64,000 nucleotides of DNA from Paulownia fortunei (taxonomy: Eukaryota; Streptophyta; Magnoliopsida; Lamiales; Paulowniaceae). Positions within the stretch are counted from its first letter, which is position 1. Every line of letters starts with the position of its first letter. The notes beneath the pieces were generated by a model. That model was not told the DNA's origin and ran no database searches. It saw nothing but the letters and a program-made list of their open reading frames with translations. Positions 24,048 through 36,820 of the stretch are shown piece after piece. Made by a program: the position numbers and the translations under genes. The stretch is taken from NCBI GenBank assembly GCA_019321725.1, contig CM033120.1, forward strand, positions 1,488,001 to 1,552,000, given 5' to 3'.

Positions 24048-24566
24048 AATTCGATATAAGTATTCTAAGTTGGATTCCGATTTATATCAAGTAAGCTGCA
24101 AAAATCTTACAAAAAAAAAAGAAAAAAAAATTATATAGAATAGACACTACAAAAAAACACGCGCTGCATAATCAGTGGCTATCTTCTCGCTTTTGAATGT
24201 TGACATTAAATGCATTAAGAAAGAAGTTTTCAAGTTCTCTTCATTAAATTCTACTATCTATTTTAAAAAATAATAATAATAATAATTCAAGAAAATATCT
24301 CGATGAGAAAATCAACAAATTGTTAAATGATACGTCCAAGGCAATTAATAATAAAGTCATAAATTAACTATGTTCCAATAATATAAATAATTAATAATTA
24401 AGTAAGCTTAACTTAATTCAAACGAACTTCCACAGACAAATGAACACCAAGTCTTTCTGTTAGTGTGAAAGTCATATCTCTGGTCAACCTTATTTTGTTG
24501 AGCTTAGGTACAGTGCACAAAAGAGTGAATCCACATGTGGATTTTTCAAGAAAAAAGAGGATGACT

Positions 24567-25440
24567 TATACCAGACCACAATTCAAAAATCGTCGATTTT
24601 ACGGTTCGAAAAAATTCTGACCCTTAATTTTAATCGTTAAGGTCAGTTATGGTCCGGGTGGCGGTTCTGATTCCGGTTCCGACCGTTATATTTTTTTTTT
24701 TAAATTTTGAACTTAAATTTATAAAAAATATTGTTAATTTTTGAAATTAATAAAAAATATTTCACTTAAATTTGAAAAAAAAATAACTAAAATTTAAGCA
24801 TATGGTAAAAATCAATAGTGACTAAATTAATTTCTAAAATTTCTTAAAAATATTTTTTTCATTTACACTACATTGATAAAATATAATATACTAAGTTTTG
24901 ATTTTTTGAGTTAATGTTATCATGTAAAATCGATGCAACATTACAATAATTTAATAATATTAAATGAAAAATTAAGGAATAAACACTAGATAATTGTAAA
25001 GTAGAATCATTAAATATTTTTAAAAAATTATAAATTTACTTATTATTAAAATATTATAAAATAACATCATTAGATAATTTTTAAAATTTTACTTATTATT
25101 AAGATGAAATGTAGAATGTTTAAATATAAAATTTTATTTATAATTTGTTATATCTGAAACTAATTAATTAAATTTAAAGAGGGGCACAACACCAATTGTA
25201 TTGATTTTTAAAAACAAGATAAACAAATTTGAAGGAAAAAAATTGAAAAAAAAATCATAAGACTTATTTATGCACTTATTCATAGTTATAAACATATGAT
25301 CCATTAGCTCAATTAGTTAGAATGTTTTACTAATAACTCCAATGGAGATCACTTGATATGGTCCGGTTACGGAACGGGTCCAAATACGATCCGGTCACGG
25401 GACGGGTCCGATTTGGACCCGACCCGTGTGGTCGGGTCTA
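24567..25440. mobile_element. Non-autonomous hAT-like transposon, copy 2, carrying a tRNA-Ile-derived segment
   Basis: The left end is TATACCAGACCACAATTC; the right end on the minus strand is TAGACCCGACCACACGGG. The two are inverted matches of each other and of copy 1. The flanks GGATGACT (24559-24566) and GGAAGACT (25441-25448) form an 8-bp target duplication with one mismatch, which is the hAT signature. The interior matches copy 1 over several hundred bases, including the anchors AATTTAAGCATATGGT and AAATCGATGCAACATTACAA. It is shorter than copy 1 (874 versus 1069 bp), mainly in the right GC-rich domain. No transposase is encoded, so movement would need an autonomous relative elsewhere. 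Confidence 0.82.
25297..25356 (+). pseudogene. tRNA-Ile(AAT)-like relic inside hAT-like copy 2
   Basis: The D-arm part reads ATCCATTAGCTCAATTAGTT and the anticodon part reads ACTAATAACTCC, keeping the CTAATAA loop (anticodon AAT). The T-arm is already lost, with the GC-rich transposon end starting soon after. It occupies the same place as in copy 1, so the segment was in the element before the copies separated. Confidence 0.55.
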
Positions 25441-27548
25441 GGAAGACTGATCGAGTACTACCCGAACCCGATCGGGAACTACCCGAACCGAGGGATACTT
25501 GACTAGTTGGATACAGTTGTTGTCGATTCCAGATCGGATCACGTAAAATGCTAGCTGAAAAATTGGCTATCCAACTTGATCTACCCAATTCCAATGAAGG
25601 TGGATCTACCCGAACCCGCCCCTATTTCACTATTATTAACACAGTTATCCAACCATCTAGCTTGCCCAAGTGATCCCAGGCCGAGAATTTTATAGCATCT
25701 CACAGAAAAGCTCCAAGGCTTTATCAGCATGACCATCTTGAATTTATCAAACAATGATTTTGCAGCCATTACCTACCCACATCTGCAAATAAAGAAGCAA
25801 GCGCTATTTGTAAGTCAGGCTGAAATCCAAGTCCCATTTATAATCATCAAAGTGGAAAGACTTCTTCCCTGTTCAAGTCCTCCATATCAGAATAAGCCAC
25901 TCATAATAATAACCTTGGTTATGCAATCCAGCCTCACACCCTATCCTCTAATGTCTCCAAAAAATCCTCAATGCGTCCATAGGCAGCCCATTCTGTGCAT
26001 ACAATGACATTCATATTCCTATTATGTAACCCATAAAAAACAACACCTGCACCATTACTTTTGCACATATAACATAAAAATGCTATGAGCCCATTTTCCA
26101 CACACCATGTCTATATATCTGTGCATGAACTGCAAGAGATAATTGTGAAGACTGATGAGAGACCAAGAAGCAGCACTCTGGAATGGCAACCAAGGAAATC
26201 AATGATACACAAAATGCACCAAATTAACCAAGTTCCAAGAACCTTTAATCTCACTATTACACCCTCTGCAACTTGTAAAACAAATCTGATACTCGTAAGA
26301 AGATCTAAATCAGAGAAAGTGGAACAAATGCAATCCAAGGAGAATGATTATTACTCCTCAGTTCTCACACAATGATGAAATGCTTATATGTCTCCTCCTC
26401 CACAAGCAGATAAACCTTGGGATATAAGATTGTTATTATAATTATACAACTTTGTGCAGCAATTATATTGTAACTTGCACCCAGTCCTTGAAGCAACTGT
26501 AATTATGTCATTGCACTGAGAACAAGCCATCTAATAGAACATCACATCAGACAATTTTAGAAGCATAAACTTACTTTCAAAAGGTAATACAATTTAGATT
26601 TCATCCTAAATACAAAAATCTAAATAGCAACTCATCAGCTGTCGACCAAAAAATTGTCACAAAGTCGGGGAAACCCACCTATCATAACCAGATTGAAACA
26701 CATCTACAACTAAATTTCCAAGAACTACTTCTCAAAGTTGGCAAGCAACCTAAAGCAGAACAGAAACTGCCAATTGTCAATTACGACATAGTTGGCATTT
26801 GTCCCAGGATTCAACAGTAATGGAGCTCTAATATGGAAAAAAAGCAGAAGTCAGGAGCCAAGACTATGCTTCAGATTCCAAGCCAATTTTCCGGCAACAA
26901 TATATAGCAAAACTTTCTCTATCTCACAAATAAACAATACATAAAATAACAATTCTTAGCTTGTTCGAACATAGACAAAACCAAAATAGCATACATTCAC
27001 ATATCACTTGCTTCTACTAGAGGGAAATTTCCACGCCACAGGTAGCCTGCAGTAAAAAACTCAAGTCTCGATGGGAGTGAAATACACTCCTAGAATAAAG
27101 AATCAAATTTGATCAAGTTGAATACAGTCCAGCTACAGAAAATTGCTTTAAACGGTGAACAGCACCTGTAAAGTCTGTACACAATAGACTACCGAATTTC
27201 CAAAATCAAGTTTACATAAAGAAGCTCATAAAAACTACCCTTTCTCCACAAGCAAGTAGCATATCACAACCAGAAATCCAGAAGAAACATACAAAACTAT
27301 CAATACAATTGAGTTGCAATTCACATAACTAATCTTGTAAGCATAAGAGGGTGATGAACACTGCAAATTTCAGTTTTACAAAAGAATAACTCATATCAAA
27401 TGTAAACAACAACAACATCTACATGAATACACAATCTAACTTCATCCTAGAGATTTAAAAAAATAATAATAATCATAGTAATAATATAAAATCAACTATC
27501 ATCAACCAAAGGGGAAAGGGAAAAAGGAGAGTGGGAAAATTTTAAGCT
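25441..27548. other. Moderately AT-rich region downstream of the methyltransferase-like gene; no coding region recognised
   Basis: From about 25650 to 27540 the composition is less AT-rich and less repetitive than other intergenic stretches here, so it looks like transcribed or low-copy DNA. Part of it must be the 3' UTR of the minus-strand gene ending at 27549. The ORFs at 25729-26007, 26085-26375 and 26111-26338 (minus) have no recognisable domain and non-coding-like composition. Near the left end, words such as TACCCGAACC and CTACCCGAACCCG resemble the GC-rich ends of the adjacent hAT-like element. Confidence 0.4.
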
Positions 27549-28244
27549 TCAGGAGTTATTCTCAACTCTCATAACAATCCTTGTCCTTCTCTCCCCGGCC
27601 AAAATCACATTCTTCGCATCAACGAATCGCGATTTCTTAAACAATTTCACGATCTCCTCCACTTCATCCGTCCCACACTCCTCCACAGTCACCACACAAA
27701 CCCCGCCACTCCTCACCGTCCTCTCAATCTGCCGCACGTACCGCCCCGGAAACAGGGCCCGATCCAAGTACACACCGAAACCGAGATCAAAAATGCCATC
27801 AAAAAAAGGCAAGTTATGGGGATCCGCCCGGCTTACCAACGGAGGGGACTCCACAAGCTCCACCCCAGTGACGTCCTCCACGCCCAAATCCTGCAGCGCC
27901 CGGACGGCATGCCCCGGCCCGGCGGATACAACTAGGACCCGAGAGTGGTTCGCAACGTAATTTCGGGCCTGGAAGGTTTTGACGAGGGAAGCGTAGGAGG
28001 AGACAGCGTTGGTCCAGGCCTTGGTGGACCAGAGGCGGCGGTTGCGCTTTTCGATGGAGGTGTAGGACCGGTGGGTGAAGTCGCAGGTGGATTTGGGGAA
28101 ATGGGTGTGGGGTTTCGGGTTCGGGTCGTAAGGGTCGAAGCAGGTTTCGGGGGTTTGGAAGTAGAGGAGGAGAAGGGTTAGTGTGGCTACGGTTATGGAG
28201 GCGAAGGAGAGCCTGTTTAGGAATATCTGAACGTGCTTCTCCAT
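27549..28244 (-). CDS. Membrane-anchored SAM-dependent methyltransferase-like protein
   Basis: Starting at MEKHVQIFLN the protein is 231 aa. An N-terminal signal anchor covers about residues 11-30 (RLSFASITVATLTLLLLYFQ), followed by a Pro-rich linker. A class I methyltransferase fold is suggested by RVLVVSAGPGHAVRAL (102-117, motif I), VTGVELVES (125-133, acidic end of beta-2), and NLPFFDGIFDLGFG (144-157, motif IV region). Motif I has SAGPGH instead of the usual D/E-x-G-x-G-x-G, so catalytic activity is not assured. Plants have a family of such short type II membrane methyltransferase-like proteins of unknown substrate, probably Golgi or ER. The frame remains open upstream with another ATG at 28373 (274 aa), but the added 43 residues read like 5' UTR; I prefer the start at 28244. 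Confidence 0.75.
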   Translation of the reverse strand: MEKHVQIFLNRLSFASITVATLTLLLLYFQTPETCFDPYDPNPKPHTHFPKSTCDFTHRSYTSIEKRNRRLWSTKAWTNAVSSYASLVKTFQARNYVANHSRVLVVSAGPGHAVRALQDLGVEDVTGVELVESPPLVSRADPHNLPFFDGIFDLGFGVYLDRALFPGRYVRQIERTVRSGGVCVVTVEECGTDEVEEIVKLFKKSRFVDAKNVILAGERRTRIVMRVENNS

Positions 28245-28385
28245 GGATGGATCATCTGGAACCCAGGCGAGGAGTGATTGATGAATTTGGAGGTTTGGTA
28301 CGATGTCGTTTCTCGAGGTTCGGTTTCGGTTTTCATATGGATGCCAGAAAGGATGGAAATGTTTTGGAATCATTTTATTAAGCAA

Positions 28386-30600
28386 TATGTTTGTTTTATT
28401 AATTTTATAAAATTATTATTTCATTAGTGATTTGAAAATAAGTCAGTGTTTGAATTTCAAAATTTCAATTAGTTAAACCTCATATTATATATATATTTAA
28501 AAATATTTCTATTTATATATATTCTCAATTTAAAAATATTTTTATTTTATATATATTTTGAACTTATTGAATAATATTTTTACTTTTGAATTGAAACACT
28601 TATATTTAAATGCAAAATATTTAATGAATAATACTCTATCTAACAAATATATATATAATATTTAGTTGATACTAATAAATAATCTTTTATTATAAAAAAA
28701 TTATATATTAGTATCAATTAAATATTATATAAATAAAAATAAAAATCCTAATAATTAATAAATATTATTTATTAGTTGATACTAATAAATTAATAAATAT
28801 TTATAATATAAATTATTTATTAGTATCAACTAAATATTATATAAATACAAATAAAAATTCTAATAATTAATAAATATACAAATTATTGTTAAATAGGTAT
28901 CTCTATTTACGTCATAATTATAAATTAAATAATATATTAAAAATAATTATAAGCACAACACATATAAAAAATAATATCAAAATAAATCGTATTTTCACCA
29001 TCAAACAACTATTTTATATTTGTATTTCGTGGCAATGAATTTGAACATTATCTATTTTTTGTATTTTTTTACATATTTTTTTATCATAACTATTAACAAA
29101 AATTTATAATATATTCATAAAAATAAAATGCTCAATATTTCTTATCCGTTACTAAGTATGAATTTGAACTAGGGGTGCATAGCATTTTAATAGCGTACTA
29201 TCCTTTTTGTTATAAAAAAAGGGCACATAACCTTCTTGTATTTTAAATAACATTGCCAAAAACAAGCACATGCCTAATATAAGAGTGCTTTCAACCTTTG
29301 TTTGCCTATTTTCTAGTTTAAATACCAAATTAGCCCTCATCATAAGTATTTATTACAAATCACATATGCCTAAAATTCTCACTTTTAAGCCAAAATGTTA
29401 AAGAACTAGCAAAAGAGTCAAAAAGTACTTCCCATTAAGTTTATTAGAAAATGTGTTGAAAAAACAATTCAAAATTCAAGAATGTAATAAATGATTGGGT
29501 TAAATTCATTTTACCCCTTACCATCCACTTGGTATTAAATATTATGTACAATAAAAATATTCATTTATTCAGTTCGATTTTTTTATTTTAAATGGTGTTT
29601 CATCTTCTGTTTCAATAATATCAATATATACCAAGTAAGATTAATGATGTCATTCAATATATTTGATATGTATAAGTGATAATGGAATAGAAAATAAAAT
29701 AACTTATTGAATAAAGGATTCGACTTGTCATCAACCTCATTACAATTAATATTTTGTTAGCAAACTGTCGGCTAATTTGATGACATGGCATTAAGACCTC
29801 ATTTTTTGATTGTGTAAAAGCCATTGCAATTTTTGTGTAAGAAATGCTCTTCTTTGCATTACATAATGCTCAAGCATTACTCCAGCTTTGCTTTCATTTC
29901 TTTTTATGCAAAATTTTTATTTGTTACTTTAATAGTTAGACTTTTAATTAGTCTAACTTCACAAGATTAAAATAAGAAATTATTTGTATAAACCTAAATG
30001 ATTGCAGCAAGAAATAATAAAACTTTCTATTTCATTACTTTAATGCAAAAGTTTTTACATCAAAACTATTCTAATCAGGATTAAAAAAAAGCACTAAAAA
30101 AATATGTTAATTCAGTATTAATGTGCTGATAATATCCTAATCAACGTACAAAAATTATTTAAAAATATATTATTCCTCAATAATATGCTGGCACTATTCT
30201 AATCAGCACACAAAAATCACTCAAAAATATCCAAAAAATATTCATCATGTTCAAGAAGTACCTGACATACATATCCCTTGTTCTATCAACAATATTATCG
30301 GACCCCTTATTTCTTAACTTTTTAGGTGTACCAGGAAGTTTTTAAACGATGGTGGCATTATTATTTCAGCAAATTGTGAAAAATTAGCAGAAATGCTTGA
30401 GGAGACGTGGGGGCAGACAATGTGATTATTTAATTCTATATTACTATTTTATAATTATATAACTCACAGCCTATTTAATTATATATAAATATTTTATAAT
30501 TATGTTATATATAATTTATATGTATCTATTTTATAATTATGTTATATATTATTTATATGTATTTTTGCAAAAGTTTACATGTGTATCTAAATTAAATTGA
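28386..30600. other. Very AT-rich intergenic DNA with short degenerate repeats
   Basis: Around 28660-28870 a phrase of the type TTAGTTGATACTAATAAAT and its inverse TTAGTATCAACTAAATATT recur at least twice, so short inverted and direct repeats are present. No gene is recognised. Confidence 0.4.
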
Positions 30601-31400
30601 ACCCACACCCTCTTGTAAGAGACAGAAAGGTATTCAAACCAATGAACCAACTCCGATTTTTTGGAATGAGCAAGCAAACTAGCGAATCAACTCCAATTTT
30701 GTTGGAATAAGAATGCAGAAAATATATAATTCACTTCTTGGATCAAATAAAAATTTAGGACAATAAATTTAGAATAATTAAATAAAAATCAATACTAAAT
30801 TTTAGGATAATACAGTTAGAATAATCAACTAAAGAAGTATATATTAGCTGCTAGCTACACTTAAGATAATTCAAAAATAAGAATAGAATATACAACAATA
30901 AAGTTAGACTAAACAAACAAAAATCAAATATCAATACTTAAATGATGCATTTATAATAATCAACTAAAAAATTGCATAATTGCTAAAGTTAAGATAAATA
31001 TAGAAGAATAAACTTTTATTAACCAAATAAAATTCCAATCCTAAACTTTAGGATGATAAACTACAATAATGAATAATCACCTAAAATATTGTATACTAAT
31101 TATACTTAAGATAATTCATAAAATAAGGACTTAAAATTTATAATAATATACTTAGATCAATCAAATAAAAATTATACCAAGTCTTAGATGATAGACTTTG
31201 ATAATCAAGTTTCAAACTTTGGATAATAAAAAAATAATAAAAATAAATACATACCCTTCTTGATACAAATAGAATAAACTATTTAAAATAATCAAATAAA
31301 AATTCAAGACTAATATTTAAATTAACCAAATAAAAATTCAAAATCAAAGTTAAAACAACTCAAAAATATTAAAATGTAACTTACAATAATCAAATAAAGT
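30601..31400. repeat. Degenerate interspersed repeat based on AATAATCAAATAAAAATTC-like words
   Basis: The phrases GGATAATA, TTAGAATAATCAA, AAATAAAAATTC and ACTTAAGATAATTCA recur every 50-100 bases throughout this stretch. It looks like an old tandem or nested array that has decayed. No periodic unit can be fixed by eye and no ORF is present. Confidence 0.4.
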
Positions 31401-32999
31401 TTACAAATCCAAATTTACATTTGAGATTGGAGCTCGGACCAGGCACAAGACTAGCCCATTAGCGACAAGTTAGTAGATCGAACTGAGCCTAGTTCTAGAA
31501 AAAATCAGCCCGACTTGATCCGTTTCAAGCTCGAGTCTAGACTAAACTAACCTGTTAGAGAGATAGTCCTGGGCGGGTTGAGCCAATCCAATCCAAACCA
31601 ACTCAATTGACAGCTATAATCCATACTTATCATTCCCAAAAGTAATGATACGTCCGCATGGTCTTGAGACATGGGTCATTAATTGTACTTTTAGCCATAA
31701 AAATAACAAATAATTTACTTTCCAACAAAAAAGTAGTGTGATTACATCTTCATTATATCCGAATCTTTAAACATATACATCTAGCATATTACATGATATA
31801 ATATCATTAATTATTGTCCAAAAAGGTCAATGTGTTGACATCGCACAATCTGCTTCTTTAGAGAACAAGAATAAGCATTTGGACAAAATACATTTGAAGC
31901 ACTTTTTAATCACGCAAAATTTTGAAATGCTAGGCAAACCACAATCTCTTTGTCGCATGTATATGTGTTGGACACATTGAAAGTAATTGAGATTCGAAAT
32001 TTAATTTATAAGAGTTTACAATTTGTACTAAAAGTTGTGGATACAAATAATATCTGACAAATAGAAAAATAATGACATATATATTTCGGCTAATTACAAG
32101 CCGATGTCCACGAATGAGGAGAGTAATTATATTATATTAAAATAACAATCGAGAATTTACAATAATTAAAAAAAATAATCTCTAATTAATTATAACACTT
32201 CAAGAAATTAATCTCACAATTCACATACAATTATTATCTTTCAAGTGTTTCCCAAACTCTCAATTTTCTAGCCTCTCAAAATCTCCACAAATTGTTCTAC
32301 CCCACAATTGATTCTCTTCTATCTGCGCACATCTCAAATGAATGGAAATGTCTTTATTTATAAAAAAGTTAATCAAACATACAACTTGCAAGTAGCTTAT
32401 GTAGCACTTGAGTCACTTTGGAACCAGGCAGCTTACAAGCTGATAACATAATCACTACAAAACAAAACATCTAATTAACATCTTTTTATTTTTTATTTTT
32501 TATTTTTTATTTTTTATTAAGTAAACTATTGTGTAATTATTGACTATGTAGATTTTCATATTGAAAGGGTATGTGAGTTTGGGGGTGGGGAAATATGCGA
32601 GGTGGTGTAGGAGGTGAAAGCGGAAAACATTTGTGAGTTTCACATGATATAGTGAGAATTATATTACATCATTTTAATATAGGTTACATTATTAATGTGG
32701 CGTGACATTCTTATTATTTAGCATAAAAGTATTCAATAAAAGAATAGGTAAAAGCAAAAAATATTTGTGATTTTCACATATATCAATTTAATATAGGTCT
32801 CATTATTAATATGACGTGACGATATTATTATTTAGTATAAAATTGCTCAATAAAAAAATTTCTAGCAATCCACTCGCTTTGGTTTGAGATTGTGTATTGA
32901 ATTGCTAGTCACAAACTCACCAACATTTGTGCAAATCAAATCTCACATCACCTGCCAAAGAGGATTCTCCATTGATTGTGACACAACAACAAATCATCA
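31401..32999. other. Intergenic DNA upstream of the MADS-box gene
   Basis: The segment 31420-31615, with GAGCTCGGACC, CGAACTGAGCC and GGGCGGGTTGAGCCAATCC, is more GC-rich than its flanks and looks like a transposon end, but its partner end was not found. A pentanucleotide-type T-rich run (TTTTTATTTTTTATTTT) lies near 32484-32520. Two similar passages (GTGAAAGCGGAAAACATTTG near 32617 and GGTAAAAGCAAAAAATATTTG near 32745, each followed by TTTCACAT and a TTATTATTTAG motif) form an imperfect direct repeat in the distal promoter. Confidence 0.4.
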
Positions 33000-33008
33000 T
33001 ATATATAG
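33000..33008 (+). promoter_or_regulatory. Candidate TATA box of the MADS-box gene
   Basis: TATATATAG stands 133 bases before the ATG at 33141, which implies a start site near 33032 and a 5' UTR of about 110 bases rich in CTTCTT pyrimidine tracts. Confidence 0.5.
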
Positions 33009-33140
33009 AGCATTTAATATGTGGCTTGGCTCAACATTAAATAAGGTTGACTGTTTTTTATGTGAAAAAAAGAGTCATAAAAACTATCTTCTTCTTTCAA
33101 TTCTGCTCCTCTTTCTTCTTATTCATGTGATTTTCCTACC

Positions 33141-36100
33141 ATGGGCCGCAAGAAGCTTGCGATGCGGCGAATAGAGAACCCGACCTCTCGTCAAGTAACC
33201 TACGCAAAGCGCAAGGATGGCATTGTCAAGAAGGCCAACGAGCTATCCGTTTTATGCGACACGGATGTCGCCCTCATCATGTTTTCTCCCTCCGGCCGCC
33301 TCACTAGCTTTGCTAGCAACGGAAGGTTGATATACAATGGCGGAGCTAGGGAGGGGAGGGGGCCGGCCGCCGCCCTCAACTCTATTTTTTTTTTTTAAAT
33401 CAGTATAGATTTTATACATAAAATTATCAAATTTTAAAAATTTACCCTCCTAAATAAGAAAAAATATTTTTCATTTACTATTTCTAAAAAAAATAATTTT
33501 CGCCCCCTCGATGTCCATTTTCTGATTTTTCCCCTGTTGATATACATAAGTTGAGGGAATAAGTGCTTATGTTGTGAATTAAGCACTTTTTGTGCATGGA
33601 AGTTAGAACTTTTCTCTCTTTTGTTCAGCAGGGTTGAGGATATCTTCCTTCGTTTTGTTGATAGGCCTGATGAGCTAAGAGGAGGGTATGTGTTTAATTT
33701 AGTGATTGTTTTAAGTTATTTTAAGTCGTTCAATTAATTTATTTTCACTTCATTTTTTTATTTTTTTTTTTGCTTTTAACAATTTTCTATGATATATTTT
33801 TTTCTCGTGCAGACCTATTAATAATGAAGAGGTGTGTATGTACATAATCTCTCTATTTATCACAATCACTCTTCTTTAAATTACGTATGAATTGAAGAAT
33901 TTAAATTCAAGCACTATTATTAAAAAAAGAACAGAATTTTACTCAGAACGTGACATCTATATTTGTAGTTCTTGTCTCGAAAGCTCAAGCAGTTGAAGTA
34001 CGAAGGGGAAATGCTGGAAAAGATAGCGATGTAACCCCCTTGTCTCCTTATGTGAGATTAATTTATTTTATATTATGTAAGAAATATCGATACAAACATC
34101 ATTTATTGAATTATGTAAAATTTATTTTCCTAGCATTATTTATTTGTACATTTCTAATGTTAATTTTTCTTTGTTTCATATGAACAATACCCTTGCTCAT
34201 TTACTGGCCAACAAGTTCAGAATAGAGGTAACATTTGGATTGAATTTTCTATTTAGTCATTTAAATGAACATGTTTTGACCTCAAACTAGAAAATTTGAA
34301 AGTTAGTTTAAAAAAAAAACCACTTAATTATGTTGCGTTACATATTAAATAGTGAGAATACTAAATTATGTAGGAAAAAAAATTCAAAAATAAGATGACT
34401 TCTGTATTTCTTCGTGTTCATCAATAAGAAATCACCAATCGAAATAATAATTTAGTCGATGAATTTAAAGTTGCATATCATATTAATTACGCTGTAATTC
34501 GGATATTTTTATTAAAAACTCAATTAAATAACTCTATATTATTCTTAACAATTGCGAAATATATGGATTTGACCATGTTAAATTCATTAACTCCAGGATC
34601 TTGAAGAAAAATTGGATAAACTCAATAGGGGACAACGCGAGACACAGGAGAAAATGAGGTTAGAGATTATTTATTTTTTCGTTATTTGTTTCGTTTCTAT
34701 GTGATTATTACGAGTTTCTGAATAATATAGGAGAATAATTGAATACATCAATATTTAATTATTTATTATTTATTATTTATTATTTATTATTTATTATGTA
34801 TTATTTATTTTTGTGTGACAGGTATTATGAACCTAATGTAGAGAAAATCAATTCAGTTCTTGAAGCGGGAGTCTACCAGCAGTTCCTTACAAGCGCCATT
34901 GAGCGTATACAATTGTCAAAGGTGTGTCTTTCTTTCCACCTAAAAAAATAATATTAATGACAAAATATTTAGTAATAATATTAAAATTATCATTAAATAT
35001 ATGTATTGAGTAATAATAAATTTTAAGTTGACATAATGTGATTTTCAAATATTTAATAGTGATTAAAATTATATTCAAATTATCACATTTAATAACTAGT
35101 AACACATGTACAGTGATAACACGAATATTGACAAATATATTTATTGTCACTATACAACTGCAATAGTGTTGTCATTATATATGTCTCTTATGTTTATAAT
35201 GATAATTTTATGCAAAATCTTTAGTTAATAATTATTAATAGTGATAATTTTTATATAATTCTTGTTACTATTAAAATTGTGAAAATCATTGTGATAAAAA
35301 TAAAAATTATTATCAGTTAATACATATAGTTAGTGACAACTTTGATATTGTCACTCGACCTTTTTATCACTAAATTTTTATTTTTTTTGTAGTGACTCCA
35401 ATTAGTGAATGATCACAATATAAATGTAATTACATTTTCTATATAATTAGGTAGGGTTAAATAGATATAGTTTCAATTAGTTTTTTTTTTTGGCTAGAAA
35501 TTAATTTTTCACTAAATAGTAGGAAAAGTAGAAGAAGACAAAAAAAAAAAAAAAAGCATTGAAAGTCAATTCTATTGCATTTTCCTTCTCGACAAAATAA
35601 GTATAAATTTTAAATACCTTTGAATGTAGAGATGGAGGACTAGTGGAGTGATTTCGTCAATACTTTTGGGCTCGTTTGGTGCACATAATAGAGTATTGAT
35701 AGATGTCTTAATCATTTTAATTTGTTGTTTGGTTCATAACTCATATCTAGGTGATTTGTGTATCACACCTAGGTGATATCTAATCCAAGCAAAAATTGCC
35801 TTTTACACTAACTTCTACTTGAACAAAAATGTTCGATTCATAAAAATACACTTCTGCATCCTTAGCTTGTCTCATACTTCTTTTTTCATTTCTCTCCATT
35901 TTGCTCAAAGTTAAAGTGAGCTAACTTCCGCACAATAATTTTAAAAATCGATGAACCCATGAAAATAAGTGAAATATCTTGATTTTTTAATAAATTTTTG
36001 TGTTGCTTGTTGGCTTTTAGGTTTTATTCTTTTTTTGGAGTGATTTAAAGGTGAATTTTTTCTAATTTCTTGTTCTGTCAATGTTGTTCCATATATTATG

Positions 36101-36774
36101 AGGTGGGTTTTGGACAAGTTAATATATATATTGTTATATAAGCCATGTGTATAGTTAAAATTTTAGCCTCTTTTTTATTTTTTTTATAATATTTAGAAGT
36201 GATGTGGGTTTAATGACAGAGAATGGTGGAAGATTATATTAGCGACAATTAGGGTATTAGGAGGTGAAAAAAGTCGAGTATTTTAGACTTTTTCATTATA
36301 TCCTATTATTTTTGTTGTCGAACCAAACAATATATAATTTAAAAGGAGGGATATCATCCAAGTTAAAACAACCTACCAAACATAATATCAAGGAACATTG
36401 ATACGTCTTAAATTCCATTGCAAATGTATCAAGTTTTACCCCATCAAAATAAAACAAAATATAATTGATTATAATAAAAAACAAATGACATAGATATATA
36501 AAAATAATTACCCTCTTATTATTATGTTCGTACAAACATTTCCTTAATTTATTATATTTCTCGCTAAAATCTAATGTTCAAACAAATCGGTGTTCACAAT
36601 TTAGTTCTTTTAACTTGATTGTCCTACATACTTAAGTAAATATTGTTGAAAATTCTCACATTCTTGTAGGCCAAATTGCTAGGCAACCAAGTTGTTCCTG
36701 AAAGGACTGATAATATTGAGGTAATATATTTGTTTTTTAAGTAAAAAATACAATTAATTGTTGCTTAGCTTTGA

Positions 36775-36820
<46 letters not shown>

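Noticed and set aside
28245..28385. Longer N-terminus of the methyltransferase-like protein
   Set aside because: The outermost codon is TTG. An ATG at 28373 exists, but the extra residues precede a normal signal anchor and look like 5' UTR.
33326..33398. C-terminal extension of the MADS domain ORF beyond SNGR
   Set aside because: It reads into the intron and the inserted miniature element; the next exon at 33632 continues the protein with VEDIFLRF.
36296..36535. 79-codon minus-strand ORF inside MADS-box intron 7
   Set aside because: AT-rich, hydrophobic low-complexity translation with no domain.
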